From assembly GCA_005801205.1 (NCBI GenBank), contig SYDJ01000155.1, positions 1 to 64,000 of the forward strand: 64,000 nucleotides of DNA. The letters run 5' to 3'. The position numbers and the translations under genes are program-made. The stretch is from Gammaproteobacteria bacterium (GTDB taxonomy: Bacteria; Pseudomonadota; Gammaproteobacteria; Pseudomonadales; Cellvibrionaceae). Within the stretch, counting starts at the first letter, position 1. Every line of letters begins with the position of its first letter. The notes beneath the pieces are model-generated. The model was not told where the DNA came from. It was given only the letters and a program-made list of their open reading frames with translations, and made no database searches. Shown here in pieces: positions 24,287 through 33,194 of the stretch.

Positions 24287-26620
24287 TTAGGCAAACTTTA
24301 ACACTTTGGTGGTTTGCATCATCTGCTGGGCGATGTGATTTTGATTTTTAGCGCTTTCAGCCAAACGGGCGATGGATTCATCGGTTTGGTTTACTGCGCT
24401 GACCATTTCCGCCAACCGGTAGCGCATAGCTTCCGCGCGGCTGGATTCGCCTTGCGCCTGTTGAGTAAGTGCATCGGTAATCTCGTAAATATCCACCACC
24501 GCCTGCTGAATGCTGATTAAGGCAAATTCGGCGGCTTCAGATTCCGCTAAGCATTGCGCAGCGCTTTCTTGTTCGCGGTTAAGGCCATGGGCGGTTTGGT
24601 CAACGGTGAGGCGCAGGTTATTGATCAAACCTTGAATTTCGCCGGTAGCCACTTGGGTATCGGCAGAGAGGCGGCGCACTTCATCGGCCACCACCGCAAA
24701 ACCGCGCCCGTGTTGCCCCGCGCGGGCAGCTTCGATAGCGGCGTTGAGAGCTAAAAGATTGGTTTGCTCGGCTACGCTTTGAATGGTATCTAGCACTTTG
24801 GTGATCTTATCGGCAGCGGCGCGCAGGGCGGCCATGCTTTCGCAGGATTCGCTCACCTGCCCCGATAAATGCCGCATATTATCGGCCACAGCGACCACGC
24901 GACCTTTACCGCTGGCGGCGGTTTCGGCGGCCTGCTCAACTTGCTTGGCCACCACACCCAACTGCTGGGTCATTTGGTTAAAGGCGATTACCATTTGGTT
25001 GGTTTCGCTGTCTACCTCGGTCATTTCATGGCGTTGGCGAGCGGTTTCTAGGCGACATTGCTCACTGGTTGCAGCGTTCTCACTGGAGCTGGATACCGAG
25101 TGGTGCGATGCCTTGGTGACTTCCTCCAGCATTTTGCGTAGCTCGGAAAACAAGCTATTGAGTGCTTGGCTGATATTGCCCACTTCATCTTTGTGCTCCA
25201 CCACAAACTCTACGCTCAAATCTTTTTTATCGCCCACGCGCTGAATTTGTTCTGCCAAGCGAGTGATGGGTTGCGTGATATGGCGCGAAAACACAAAGGC
25301 AATACCTGCCGCAATCGCGGTTAATAACAGGGCCGCGATAATCAGGTTGCGCCATACCGATAGCGTTAAGGAATTAATGGTTGCGAAAACTTCGTCTGGC
25401 GTTTGCTGCGTAATGAGCGAAAAGTGTTGGTTGCCAATCTGCACTGGTCGCCACGCAGTGAGCATAGTGCGGCCAAGATAATCGTGGGTTTCGCCCATTC
25501 CGGATTGACCCTTAGAGGCTTCGCTATTGGCGATAGTCAGCCAGCCGCTGGCAGTTTGGTTGCGCTCAATCTGTTTGATCTGCGCTTGGTCCATTTTTTT
25601 GCCAATCTGCTTATTCAACTGTTCGATAAAGCCTTTACTGTTTTCGTGCATAGGGCGCAGCTCGGTAATCAGGGTGCCGTTTTTAGCGACCAGATAGGCT
25701 TCGCCCGTTTTGCCCAAACCTAAGGATGCCCAGTTGAAACCAGCGGTCATAATCTGTGAAAAGCGGTTGGCGGGGATTTCGGCAATCAAAAAGCTGACCG
25801 GTTTATCTTTGCTAAAAAGGTCATAAAACACGGGTACACCGAGGTAAACCACCTGCTGTTCAAAATGAAAGGGGCTGTGGCTGAACTCAGAAATCATCAC
25901 GTCACCACTGGGGTTCTGCGTGAGTGCTTGGGCGATCTGTGCCAGCTGGCTGGTTTTAAAAGCGCCGTCTTTTAACGAGCTGATCAGCTGTGGGCCTTTT
26001 TTGGCAGAGTAAATGACAGTGAGGCTTTGACTATCCACCAGCATTAAATCGCTCAGGCCGAATCGCTTCACCACATCTTCAAAACTGCTGTGGTAGCGCT
26101 TGTACTGCTGGCCGTAAATGGTGCCATCGCCCGCATCGGCCAACGCGGCCATTTCCGCCGTGCCTTTTTGCGCCATGTAGTTGGTTTGAATGAGCAGGGC
26201 ATCCAGCGATAGCCCAGTGAGCCAGTCATCTAGGGGTGCGCTTAAGCCGCGAGTTTGTTGTTGATACACCTTGGCGTAGTCGTTTTTGTACCACTCCAGC
26301 AAACTGGCGCGGGCTTCTTCTACACTGGGAGCGGCCACTTCATAGTGGTAGGTATTGTAGGATCGCACCAAGCCATAACCTGCTTCCTGTGCTAGGCGGT
26401 TGTGCGCTAGAGACTGTAGCAAGTCTTTGTAGCTATCGAACTGTGCGCGAACGGCATTTTCGCGGCCTATGGCAACTGCCTGAAATTGTTGTTCAATGGC
26501 GGTTTCAAAGGCGTCTGAACTGTCTGAAATAGCAATCCAGCCGGTGGTTCCAGCGGCCAAAATCACCACTATGGCGGTAAGCGTAACGGCACCCAACATT
26601 AAACGAGCGGCAATATTCAT
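24287..26620 (-). CDS. Methyl-accepting chemotaxis protein with large periplasmic sensor
   Basis: A 777-residue receptor. The start [12 protein letters not shown] is preferred because GGGG precedes it by 6 bases; an ATG two codons earlier is equally possible. The first transmembrane helix is near 10-30. A periplasmic sensor of about 380 residues follows, then a second helix ([20 protein letters not shown]), a HAMP domain ([19 protein letters not shown]) and the signalling coiled coil with the hairpin tip [20 protein letters not shown]. The sensor is probably a double Cache-like domain binding small molecules; the ligand is unknown. A second receptor gene lies directly upstream. Confidence 0.9.
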   Translation of the reverse strand: MNIAARLMLGAVTLTAIVVILAAGTTGWIAISDSSDAFETAIEQQFQAVAIGRENAVRAQFDSYKDLLQSLAHNRLAQEAGYGLVRSYNTYHYEVAAPSVEEARASLLEWYKNDYAKVYQQQTRGLSAPLDDWLTGLSLDALLIQTNYMAQKGTAEMAALADAGDGTIYGQQYKRYHSSFEDVVKRFGLSDLMLVDSQSLTVIYSAKKGPQLISSLKDGAFKTSQLAQIAQALTQNPSGDVMISEFSHSPFHFEQQVVYLGVPVFYDLFSKDKPVSFLIAEIPANRFSQIMTAGFNWASLGLGKTGEAYLVAKNGTLITELRPMHENSKGFIEQLNKQIGKKMDQAQIKQIERNQTASGWLTIANSEASKGQSGMGETHDYLGRTMLTAWRPVQIGNQHFSLITQQTPDEVFATINSLTLSVWRNLIIAALLLTAIAAGIAFVFSRHITQPITRLAEQIQRVGDKKDLSVEFVVEHKDEVGNISQALNSLFSELRKMLEEVTKASHHSVSSSSENAATSEQCRLETARQRHEMTEVDSETNQMVIAFNQMTQQLGVVAKQVEQAAETAASGKGRVVAVADNMRHLSGQVSESCESMAALRAAADKITKVLDTIQSVAEQTNLLALNAAIEAARAGQHGRGFAVVADEVRRLSADTQVATGEIQGLINNLRLTVDQTAHGLNREQESAAQCLAESEAAEFALISIQQAVVDIYEITDALTQQAQGESSRAEAMRYRLAEMVSAVNQTDESIARLAESAKNQNHIAQQMMQTTKVLKFA

Positions 26621-26690
26621 GTGCATCCCCAAACCCAGTGAAAAAATGATCAGCAGTTCAGCTTAGGGTGGGGGTGTTACATTTATGCGA

Positions 26691-26726
26691 CAAAACCGAT
26701 TGAACAGAAAATATTCAATCGGTTTG
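26691..26726 (-). terminator. Terminator between the two chemoreceptor genes
   Basis: The stem AAACCGATTGAA/TTCAATCGGTTT (12 bp, perfect) with a 9-base loop lies 14 bp after the stop codon of the upstream receptor on the minus strand, followed by a short T run. It suggests that the two receptors are transcribed separately. Confidence 0.75.
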
Positions 26727-26739
26727 ATAAAAAAGGGAA

Positions 26740-28368
26740 TTACTGGTGATTGAAATGGGTGATTTGGCGCTCTAAATCCCGCGCCACGGCATCCAATTCA
26801 TGGGCGACTTGGGTAGATTTTTGGGCGTTGGTTGCGGCGTTTTCAACCAAATTCACCACTCGCACTACGTTTTTGTTGATCTCCTCGGCGGCGTAACTTT
26901 GCTCTTCTGCCGCAGTCGCAATTTGAGTATTCATATCGTGAATGCGTGCCACGGCGTGGGTGATTTCATTAATCGCCTGCCCTGCTTGGCTGGCCATTTC
27001 ACTGGTGCTGTGGGTTTTATCCTGGCTTACCTTCATGGCTTGCATGGCCTTGCTGGCACCCTGTTGCACGGCGTGAATAATATGCTGAATTTCCGCAGTC
27101 GATTCCTGTGTGCGTTTAGCCAGTGCGCGCACTTCGTCCGCCACTACCGCAAAGCCTCGCCCTTGCTCACCAGCACGCGCGGCTTCAATGGCCGCATTGA
27201 GCGCGAGTAAATTGGTCTGTTCGGCCACATTTTTAATCACATCCAAGACCCCGCCAATGCGCCCAGTTTCAGCTTCTAGCTGATTCATGGCGGTGCTTAC
27301 ATTATCTACTTCAAGGCTCAATTGTTGGATGGAGGTAATGGTGTCTTGCATAATTTTCATGCCTTTGCGGGCATTGGCATCGGCATGCTGCGCGGCATCG
27401 GCGGCACCTGAGGCATTATTCGCCACCTCTTGTACGGTAGACGACATCTCATTAATCGCCGCCGCAACTTGGTCGGTGGCTAGGTGGCTGTTGTTGGTAT
27501 CTTGCGAAATAGCGTGGGCAGTATCGGTAATTTTTTGCGATGACTTATTGAGCGTGCTGGATGATTGCCTAACCGACTCAATCACCGCAATCAGAGAATC
27601 CTGCATGCGGTCTAGATTGCGATTCAGCTCGCCCAATTCGCCCTGCTGATGTAGGCGCAAACGGGTGCCAAAGTTACCGCGCGACAATAATTCAATATGG
27701 CCAATCACCGCCGTTAAAGGGGCAACAAAGCTATTTTTCAGCGTGACAAGTACCAGCACAATAATAGCCATACCCACGCCTGCCACCAAGACTTCAGACC
27801 AAAGCACAACAGCAGCGCTGCTGCTGTCGATTTCAGCATTGGCTTCGGTGCCCAACTTAACAATAAAGCTAGAGCAATCGTTCAGCATTTTGCTCGGCTC
27901 GCGGTCTATGCCGGTAACGGCTTTGTCGCCTACACTCGCGTCAAAATCGGCAGCTTTGAAGGCTTCAACCCCCGCTTCATACTTGCTGTACGCCGCAGCG
28001 TGAGCACGCAAAAAACTCTCTAATAATGTTCTACTTTCATTCTTGGGCAATTTATCGAGGATGCTTTGGCCTTTACTTTGAATATCCTTTTGCTGCGCGC
28101 TGAACTCCCCCCAATATTTTTGAAACTTCTCCGGGTCTTTACCGCGCAGCAACACGTTCTTCCACTCTTGTACTTGAACCTTGAAACTCAGGTTCAGGTC
28201 ACTCACCTCGCGCTCATGGTGGATAGTGGTTTCAAGTAAGGCGTGATATTCATCGATATGCGTGCGCAACTGCAGTATGGCAATGCTGGCGACAAGTAAG
28301 AGCACACCTATACCGCCGCCCACAAGAGCCGTAAGCCGCGCCTGCACACTGGAAAATAGACCACCCAT
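26740..28368 (-). CDS. Methyl-accepting chemotaxis protein
   Basis: A 542-residue receptor starting [18 protein letters not shown], with AAGGA nine bases upstream; the longer frame begins at a TTG. There are transmembrane helices at about 12-35 and 190-212. The periplasmic part between them is four-helix-bundle-like ([34 protein letters not shown]), a pattern common in receptors of this kind. HAMP ([17 protein letters not shown]) and the signalling hairpin [20 protein letters not shown] follow. The motif LLRGKDPxKFxKYW is widespread in marine and soil gammaproteobacterial receptors; the ligand is unknown. Confidence 0.92.
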   Translation of the reverse strand: MGGLFSSVQARLTALVGGGIGVLLLVASIAILQLRTHIDEYHALLETTIHHEREVSDLNLSFKVQVQEWKNVLLRGKDPEKFQKYWGEFSAQQKDIQSKGQSILDKLPKNESRTLLESFLRAHAAAYSKYEAGVEAFKAADFDASVGDKAVTGIDREPSKMLNDCSSFIVKLGTEANAEIDSSSAAVVLWSEVLVAGVGMAIIVLVLVTLKNSFVAPLTAVIGHIELLSRGNFGTRLRLHQQGELGELNRNLDRMQDSLIAVIESVRQSSSTLNKSSQKITDTAHAISQDTNNSHLATDQVAAAINEMSSTVQEVANNASGAADAAQHADANARKGMKIMQDTITSIQQLSLEVDNVSTAMNQLEAETGRIGGVLDVIKNVAEQTNLLALNAAIEAARAGEQGRGFAVVADEVRALAKRTQESTAEIQHIIHAVQQGASKAMQAMKVSQDKTHSTSEMASQAGQAINEITHAVARIHDMNTQIATAAEEQSYAAEEINKNVVRVVNLVENAATNAQKSTQVAHELDAVARDLERQITHFNHQ

Positions 28369-28546
28369 AGCAAAATCCTTCAAAACTGGTAAATAGGACT
28401 TTGAGTATAGTCAGGATTGCTGAAAAATCAGGCAGATAGCAGGAAAAGTAGAAAAGGATGAGAGATGAAAATTGGGCGAATTCTGAGAGATGAATTTGCC
28501 CAAAAACAGCGCAAAAAATGCGCTTGTTAGCCGCCGGAACCCCCAG

Positions 28547-29221
28547 CTATTGGGCTTTAATTAACTTCACACCATCAATTGTGCCCAGCAATAGAACATC
28601 TGCAGGTTTAGCTGCAAACAAGCCATTGGTAACCACGCCAGTAATTTGGTTGATGCTGGTTTCCAAGCCGACTGGATCAATAATTTGTAAGTTGTACACA
28701 TCCAAAATCACATTACCGTTATCGGTCACTACACCTTCACGATACACCGGTGCGCCGCCTAACTTGACTAATTCGCGCGCAACATAAGAGCGGGCCATAG
28801 GAATCACTTCTATCGGCAGTGGGAATTTGCCCAACACGTCCACCCACTTGCTGCCATCGGCAATGCACACAAACTCTTTGGAAATGGCGCGCACTATTTT
28901 TTCGCGGGTCAAGGCAGCGCCGCCGCCTTTAATCAAATGCAGGTGCGCGTTGCTCTCGTCTGCACCGTCAACATAAACCACCAACTCGCTCACGGAATTG
29001 CAGTCCAACACATCAATACCCCACTTCTTCAAGCGCTCGGCCGAAGCATCGGAACTGGCCACAGCACCGGCAAATCTGGTTTTAATAGTGGCGAGATAAT
29101 CGATAAAAAAGTTGGCGGTAGAGCCCGTGCCCACGCCGATAATCGAATCGTTAAATAACTTGGGGGTGATGTAGTCCACCGCCGCGCGCGCGACCGCTTG
29201 TTTTAGTTCGTCTTGAGTCAT
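28547..29221 (-). CDS. rpiA: Ribose-5-phosphate isomerase A
   Basis: A 224-residue enzyme that interconverts ribose 5-phosphate and ribulose 5-phosphate in the pentose phosphate pathway. The ATG at 29219-29221 ([14 protein letters not shown]) is chosen; the longer frame is created by the repeat upstream. Substrate-binding and catalytic motifs are present: [12 protein letters not shown] (29-40), the VDGADESN loop, [14 protein letters not shown] and the [11 protein letters not shown] segment. It is divergent from ilvA, as in many gammaproteobacteria. A hairpin AGCGCATTTTTTGCGCT with a T run at 28509-28525 may end the transcript. Confidence 0.96.
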   Translation of the reverse strand: MTQDELKQAVARAAVDYITPKLFNDSIIGVGTGSTANFFIDYLATIKTRFAGAVASSDASAERLKKWGIDVLDCNSVSELVVYVDGADESNAHLHLIKGGGAALTREKIVRAISKEFVCIADGSKWVDVLGKFPLPIEVIPMARSYVARELVKLGGAPVYREGVVTDNGNVILDVYNLQIIDPVGLETSINQITGVVTNGLFAAKPADVLLLGTIDGVKLIKAQ

Positions 29222-29242
29222 GACCGAATCCTCTAAGTAAGG

Positions 29243-29405
29243 GCACCCCCTCGGCAACTGCATCCTGCGTGGCTCTACCTCCTGCATCCATGCAGTCGTC
29301 CCAGCCTCCCCCTTCAAAAAGGGGAGGAGCCGACTCCCTACTAAAGTTGTTGCAGGGCACAATCAGCCCCTCCCCGCTTTTCAAGGGGGAGGTTGGGAGG
29401 GGGTT
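29243..29405 (+). repeat. Interspersed repeat, short form, between rpiA and ilvA
   Basis: The unit begins GCACCCCCTCGGCAACTGC, continues through CTACCTCCTGCATCCATGCAG and ends in paired G/C-rich arms (CCTCCCCCTTCAAAAAGGGGAGG ... CTTTTCAAGGGGGAGG). It matches one arm of the MITE at 15665 and both flanks of the long repeats at 1041 and 2716, but lacks the 51-bp insert. Its reverse strand opens with an in-frame ATG ([17 protein letters not shown]), which produces a false extension of rpiA. Confidence 0.82.
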
Positions 29406-29560
29406 TAGCTTTTGTTTTTTCTCTCTTTTTAAAAGGTAGCCGTGAGAGAGGGTTTTAGTGCCCGCATTATACGGAGTTTTTTATTCAGTGCGATGTGCCA
29501 GCAGCGCGCAAATTGTTTACACTGCAGGCCAATTTTCTGTTCATACAAAGCAAGCATCCT

Positions 29561-31075
29561 ATGCCCGAATCCTACATAAAACGTATCCTCAACGCCCGCA
29601 TCTACGATCTTGCGGTGGAAACCCCGCTGGACGAAGCGCGCCTTTTATCCGTGCGCACCGGCAACAAAGTTCTGCTTAAACGCGAAGACTTGCAGCCAGT
29701 GTTCTCTTTCAAATTGCGTGGTGCCTACAACAAGCTGCTGCAACTCACCGAAGAAGAACGCAATCGCGGCGTGATTTGCGCCTCTGCTGGCAACCATGCG
29801 CAGGGCGTTGCCCTCGGCTCGCAGCACCTCGGCATTAAAGCCACCATCGTCATGCCGCGCACTACGCCCGCCATTAAAGTGGACGCCGTAAAAGCACGCG
29901 GCGCAAAAGTGGTATTGCATGGCGATAGTTACGATGAGGCCTCTGCCCACGCCAAAAAATTAATGGAAGAAAAAGGTCTCACCTATATTCACCCCTTTGA
30001 TGACCCCGATGTGATCGCCGGCCAAGGCACTATTGCCATGGAAATTCTGCGTCAGCACCCCGGCAAAATCGACGCGATTTTTATCGCCGTTGGCGGTGGT
30101 GGTTTAGCGGCGGGTATTGGCGCTTACATTAAATACGTGCGCCCAGAAATCAAAATTATCGCCGTGGAATCTGATGAATCCGCGTGCTTGTTTGCGGCTA
30201 TGGAAAAGAAAAAGCGTGTGATCTTGCCACAAGTTGGCATCTTTGCGGATGGCATAGCCGTGGCGCAAATTGGCGAAGAAACTTTCCGTGTTTTGCGCAA
30301 GGTTGTAGATGAATGCATCACCGTCACTACTGATGAAATTTGCGCAGGCATTAAAGATATTTTTGAAGACACTCGCTCAATTGCAGAACCAGCAGGTGCA
30401 ACGGGCATCGCGGGTTTGAAAAAATACGTCGCGCAACATGGCATCACCGGTCAAACCTTGATTGCTATCGATTGCGGCGCGAATATCAATTTCGACCGAT
30501 TGCGTTATATTTCTGAGCGCACCGAAATAGGCGAACAGCGCGAAGCGATTTTGGCCGTAACAATTCCAGAGCGCCCAGGTGCGTACAAAGAATTTTGCAA
30601 AGCCCTCGGTAAGCGCAATATCACCGAATTTAATTATCGTTATGCCGATGTGAAAGCCGCGAAGATTTTTGTGGGCATTCAAGTTGCCGCTGGTGGAAAA
30701 GATCGTGCAGATTTGGTGAGTGAGTTGCGCGGCCAAGGCTACGATTTGGTGGATATGACTGAAAATGAATTAGCGAAACTCCACATTCGCCATCTCGTTG
30801 GCGGTCACGCACCGCAAGCGACGGATGAAGTCTTGTATCGCTTTGAATTCCCAGAGCGCCCAGGCGCGCTTATGACTTTCTTAAACAAAGTTGCAGGCCG
30901 CTGGAATATTTCGTTGTTCCACTACCGCAACCACGGCTCAGCCTCTGCGCGCGTGTTAGTGGGAATGCAAGTCCCGAATAAAGATTACGCCGAACTGAAA
31001 GTATTTTTAAATGATTTGAATTATCCCTATTGGGATGAAACAAAGAATGAGGCTTATAAATTCTTTTTGGGGTAG
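29561..31075 (+). CDS. ilvA: Threonine ammonia-lyase, biosynthetic
   Basis: A 504-residue PLP enzyme that deaminates threonine to 2-oxobutanoate, the first step of isoleucine synthesis. The ATG at 29561 (MPESYIKRILNARIYDLAVE) is used. The PLP lysine is Lys51 in FSFKLRGAYNK, the phosphate loop is AVGGGGLAAGIGAY and the substrate loop ASAGNHAQGVA. Two C-terminal ACT-like regulatory domains follow (about 330-410, RPGAYKEFCKALG; and about 425-500, RPGALMTFLNKV), as expected for the isoleucine-sensitive form. The gene stands alone, divergent from rpiA. Confidence 0.97.
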   Translation: MPESYIKRILNARIYDLAVETPLDEARLLSVRTGNKVLLKREDLQPVFSFKLRGAYNKLLQLTEEERNRGVICASAGNHAQGVALGSQHLGIKATIVMPRTTPAIKVDAVKARGAKVVLHGDSYDEASAHAKKLMEEKGLTYIHPFDDPDVIAGQGTIAMEILRQHPGKIDAIFIAVGGGGLAAGIGAYIKYVRPEIKIIAVESDESACLFAAMEKKKRVILPQVGIFADGIAVAQIGEETFRVLRKVVDECITVTTDEICAGIKDIFEDTRSIAEPAGATGIAGLKKYVAQHGITGQTLIAIDCGANINFDRLRYISERTEIGEQREAILAVTIPERPGAYKEFCKALGKRNITEFNYRYADVKAAKIFVGIQVAAGGKDRADLVSELRGQGYDLVDMTENELAKLHIRHLVGGHAPQATDEVLYRFEFPERPGALMTFLNKVAGRWNISLFHYRNHGSASARVLVGMQVPNKDYAELKVFLNDLNYPYWDETKNEAYKFFLG

Positions 31076-31179
31076 GTGATATAGGGTGCGATTTCGCGCC
31101 CTTAATCTCGTTCCCAAGCAGGAACTTGGAGTCGAGAGAAAAGCAAAAAAATAAAATTCTAAGATGGATGATGTGGATA

Positions 31180-31611
31180 ATGAAAAAGCTGCTGGCGCTG
31201 ATAATTATAGGTGCTCTCATATGGTACGGAGTATCTAACAGGGATCATTATTTACAGCTAGCGGAGGAAACCGTTGTTGAGCCAGCGCATCCACAAGCAA
31301 TTCAAAAATGCACTACGAAAGATGGGCGAGTGATTTATGGTGACCCTCCACAAGGTGTAAAGTGTGCAACACGCGAGCCGATAAAAGGGAACCTAACAAT
31401 TGTTCCCAGTGAAAATTTTCAAACAACAACGCCGAAAACTGTTGCTACAAAAAACGCACTTGATGCGAAATATCATTGTGATGGCAGAACCCATTGCTCT
31501 CATATGAAGTCTTGTGAAGAAGCAGAATTTTTCTTAAAAAATTGCCCTACTGTTTCAATGGATGGAGATAATGATGGCATTCCTTGCGAACAACAGTGGT
31601 GTAATAAATGA
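31180..31611 (+). CDS. Membrane-anchored Excalibur-domain protein
   Basis: A 143-residue protein from MKKLLALIIIGALIWYG; other in-frame ATGs lie 9 and 12 bp upstream. A signal anchor or signal peptide leads to a DUF4124-like stretch (QKCTTKDGRVIYGDPPQGVKC). The C-terminal Excalibur domain starts near YHCDGRTHCSHM and has the DGDNDGIPCEQQWC calcium-binding loop. Excalibur domains are usually extracellular. The stop overlaps the next gene by 4 bp, so the two are co-translated. A role in an exported nuclease-like or cell-surface function is conceivable but not shown. Confidence 0.8.
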   Translation: MKKLLALIIIGALIWYGVSNRDHYLQLAEETVVEPAHPQAIQKCTTKDGRVIYGDPPQGVKCATREPIKGNLTIVPSENFQTTTPKTVATKNALDAKYHCDGRTHCSHMKSCEEAEFFLKNCPTVSMDGDNDGIPCEQQWCNK

Positions 31612-32474
31612 GTCAAATGTCACTCTCATTTAAACGCGTAGCCATTCCCCTTCTCGTTATTTTACTCGCCGTTATCGGCGCACAATTTGTATTATCGCGC
31701 ACCGCAAATGCAGCGTCTGAAAAAGGTGAATTGATCGATTTAGGCGATATATCCATTTATGTAGAACAGCACGGCAAGTTGGATAGCAAAGATGCACCTA
31801 TTATTTTTTTACACGGCGGTTTGGGTAGTGCGAGATCTTGGGGGCGTCAGGTTGATTTTTTTTCAAAGAACTATCGCGTCATTACACCGGAGAGTCGCGG
31901 GCAGGGGCGCAGTACAGATTCAAATGCGCCGTTGACCTATCACCTCATGGCGGAGGATATGATTCGCCTGATGGATAAGTTAAACATACCCTCGGCCTAT
32001 ATTGTGGGTTGGAGCGATGGCGGGAATATTGGTATTGATATGGCAATCCATCACCCAACACGCGTCAAAAAACTAGTCGCCTATGGCGCGAATATAAATC
32101 CGGCGGGATTGCAAAATCACTTTTTAGAATACCTGCGCACGGTCACGCCTGAAAAAATGCAACGCGATAATGGCAGTGATTATTTAGCCTTGTCGTCTCA
32201 CCCAGAAAAGTTGCCGATCATTGTAGAAAAAATTAGAAAAATGTGGCTCGCAGAACCGCAATTTACCTCCACACAATTAGCAAAAATCACCACACCAACC
32301 TTGGTGATGGATGGCGCGCAAGAAGAATTGATTCGGGTGGATCACGCAAAAGAAATCGCTGCCGCAATTACCAATTCAAAATTAGTCATGCTCCCCAATG
32401 TTGGCCACTACGCGACCTTTAAAACACCAAAGCTGTGGAATGATACAGTTGCGGATTTTTTGAGAGCGAACTAA
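31608..32474 (+). CDS. Exported alpha/beta hydrolase
   Basis: A 288-residue alpha/beta hydrolase with a signal or anchor helix (VAIPLLVILLAVIGAQFVL). The motifs are FLHGGLGSARSW (68-79) for the oxyanion hole, the nucleophile Ser136 in VGWSDGGN and His about 276 in LPNVGHYATF. It resembles haloperoxidase/arylesterase-type enzymes acting on small esters. The ATG overlaps the stop of the Excalibur gene by 4 bp. Downstream, 32475-32530 holds a possible decayed copy of the interspersed repeat. Confidence 0.82.
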   Translation: MSQMSLSFKRVAIPLLVILLAVIGAQFVLSRTANAASEKGELIDLGDISIYVEQHGKLDSKDAPIIFLHGGLGSARSWGRQVDFFSKNYRVITPESRGQGRSTDSNAPLTYHLMAEDMIRLMDKLNIPSAYIVGWSDGGNIGIDMAIHHPTRVKKLVAYGANINPAGLQNHFLEYLRTVTPEKMQRDNGSDYLALSSHPEKLPIIVEKIRKMWLAEPQFTSTQLAKITTPTLVMDGAQEELIRVDHAKEIAAAITNSKLVMLPNVGHYATFKTPKLWNDTVADFLRAN

Positions 32475-32562
32475 CCCCCTTACAATGCCCCCTTAAAAAG
32501 GAAATCGTCGGTGTGGCAACAGTTAACGAGAACAGAGCCTTAAAAAGCGGGAGGAACTGGTG

Positions 32563-32952
32563 TTATTTCTTAGCCACTGTTTGCGCTTCTTGTTGAGAAA
32601 TGGTTTTTATATATCGGCTCAGCTGCCAAATTTCTTCGTCCGTTAAAATATTTTTCCACGCAGGCATCACGCTGCCGCCACCAATAATTCGCATGGCAAT
32701 TAAACCTTCTGGTTTATTATTTAATAAACGTAAATTGGCAGGTTTTGTTGCAAGTGCCGGTGCCGCAGCGCCATCGCCCCGCCCTTCAGCGCCATGACAC
32801 ATTTGGCAGCGCTGCTCAAAAATTACTTTTCCCGCTGCTGCCACTTCCGGTGTGTTAGGTAAAGGATTCGCGGTCATCGACATTTTTACGGGATTGTTCG
32901 GGAAGCATGCCGCTAGTGTGAATATGAGTGCGATGGCAATTAAAAGACGCAT
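32563..32952 (-). CDS. Class I cytochrome c lipoprotein
   Basis: A 129-residue protein with lipobox LAAC (Cys16). The haem-attachment motif is CQMCH (Cys49, Cys52, His53) followed by GAEGRGDG, and the axial methionine is probably Met96 in GSVMPAW. The ILTDEEIWQLSRYIKTI helix closes the fold. It is a membrane-tethered mono-haem electron carrier facing the periplasm. It stands alone between two oppositely directed genes, so its partner oxidase or dehydrogenase is not indicated. Confidence 0.9.
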   Translation of the reverse strand: MRLLIAIALIFTLAACFPNNPVKMSMTANPLPNTPEVAAAGKVIFEQRCQMCHGAEGRGDGAAAPALATKPANLRLLNNKPEGLIAMRIIGGGSVMPAWKNILTDEEIWQLSRYIKTISQQEAQTVAKK

Positions 32953-33194
32953 AGATTTTCCATTGGTGTGTGTGGGTGATTAATAATGTGAAGCCATTAT
33001 CGCGTTCATCCCTCCTTATAAAAATATCGATACCTGCATAGAAGCCATTCATCTGTGCATAGCTGGCCAATGCATAGCTAGAGGGTCTATTTTTTGTTCA
33101 CGCCACTGGTATTTCATTATTTATGGTGTAACATCGCATTACATCAGACAACGTTGTCTTTAATGGTCTTCGGTCAATAGATGAGATTCTCATA

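Noticed and set aside
24783-25244. A 153-codon plus-strand frame
   Set aside because: It lies antisense within the chemoreceptor signalling domain, with a composition that mirrors the receptor codons; no independent support.
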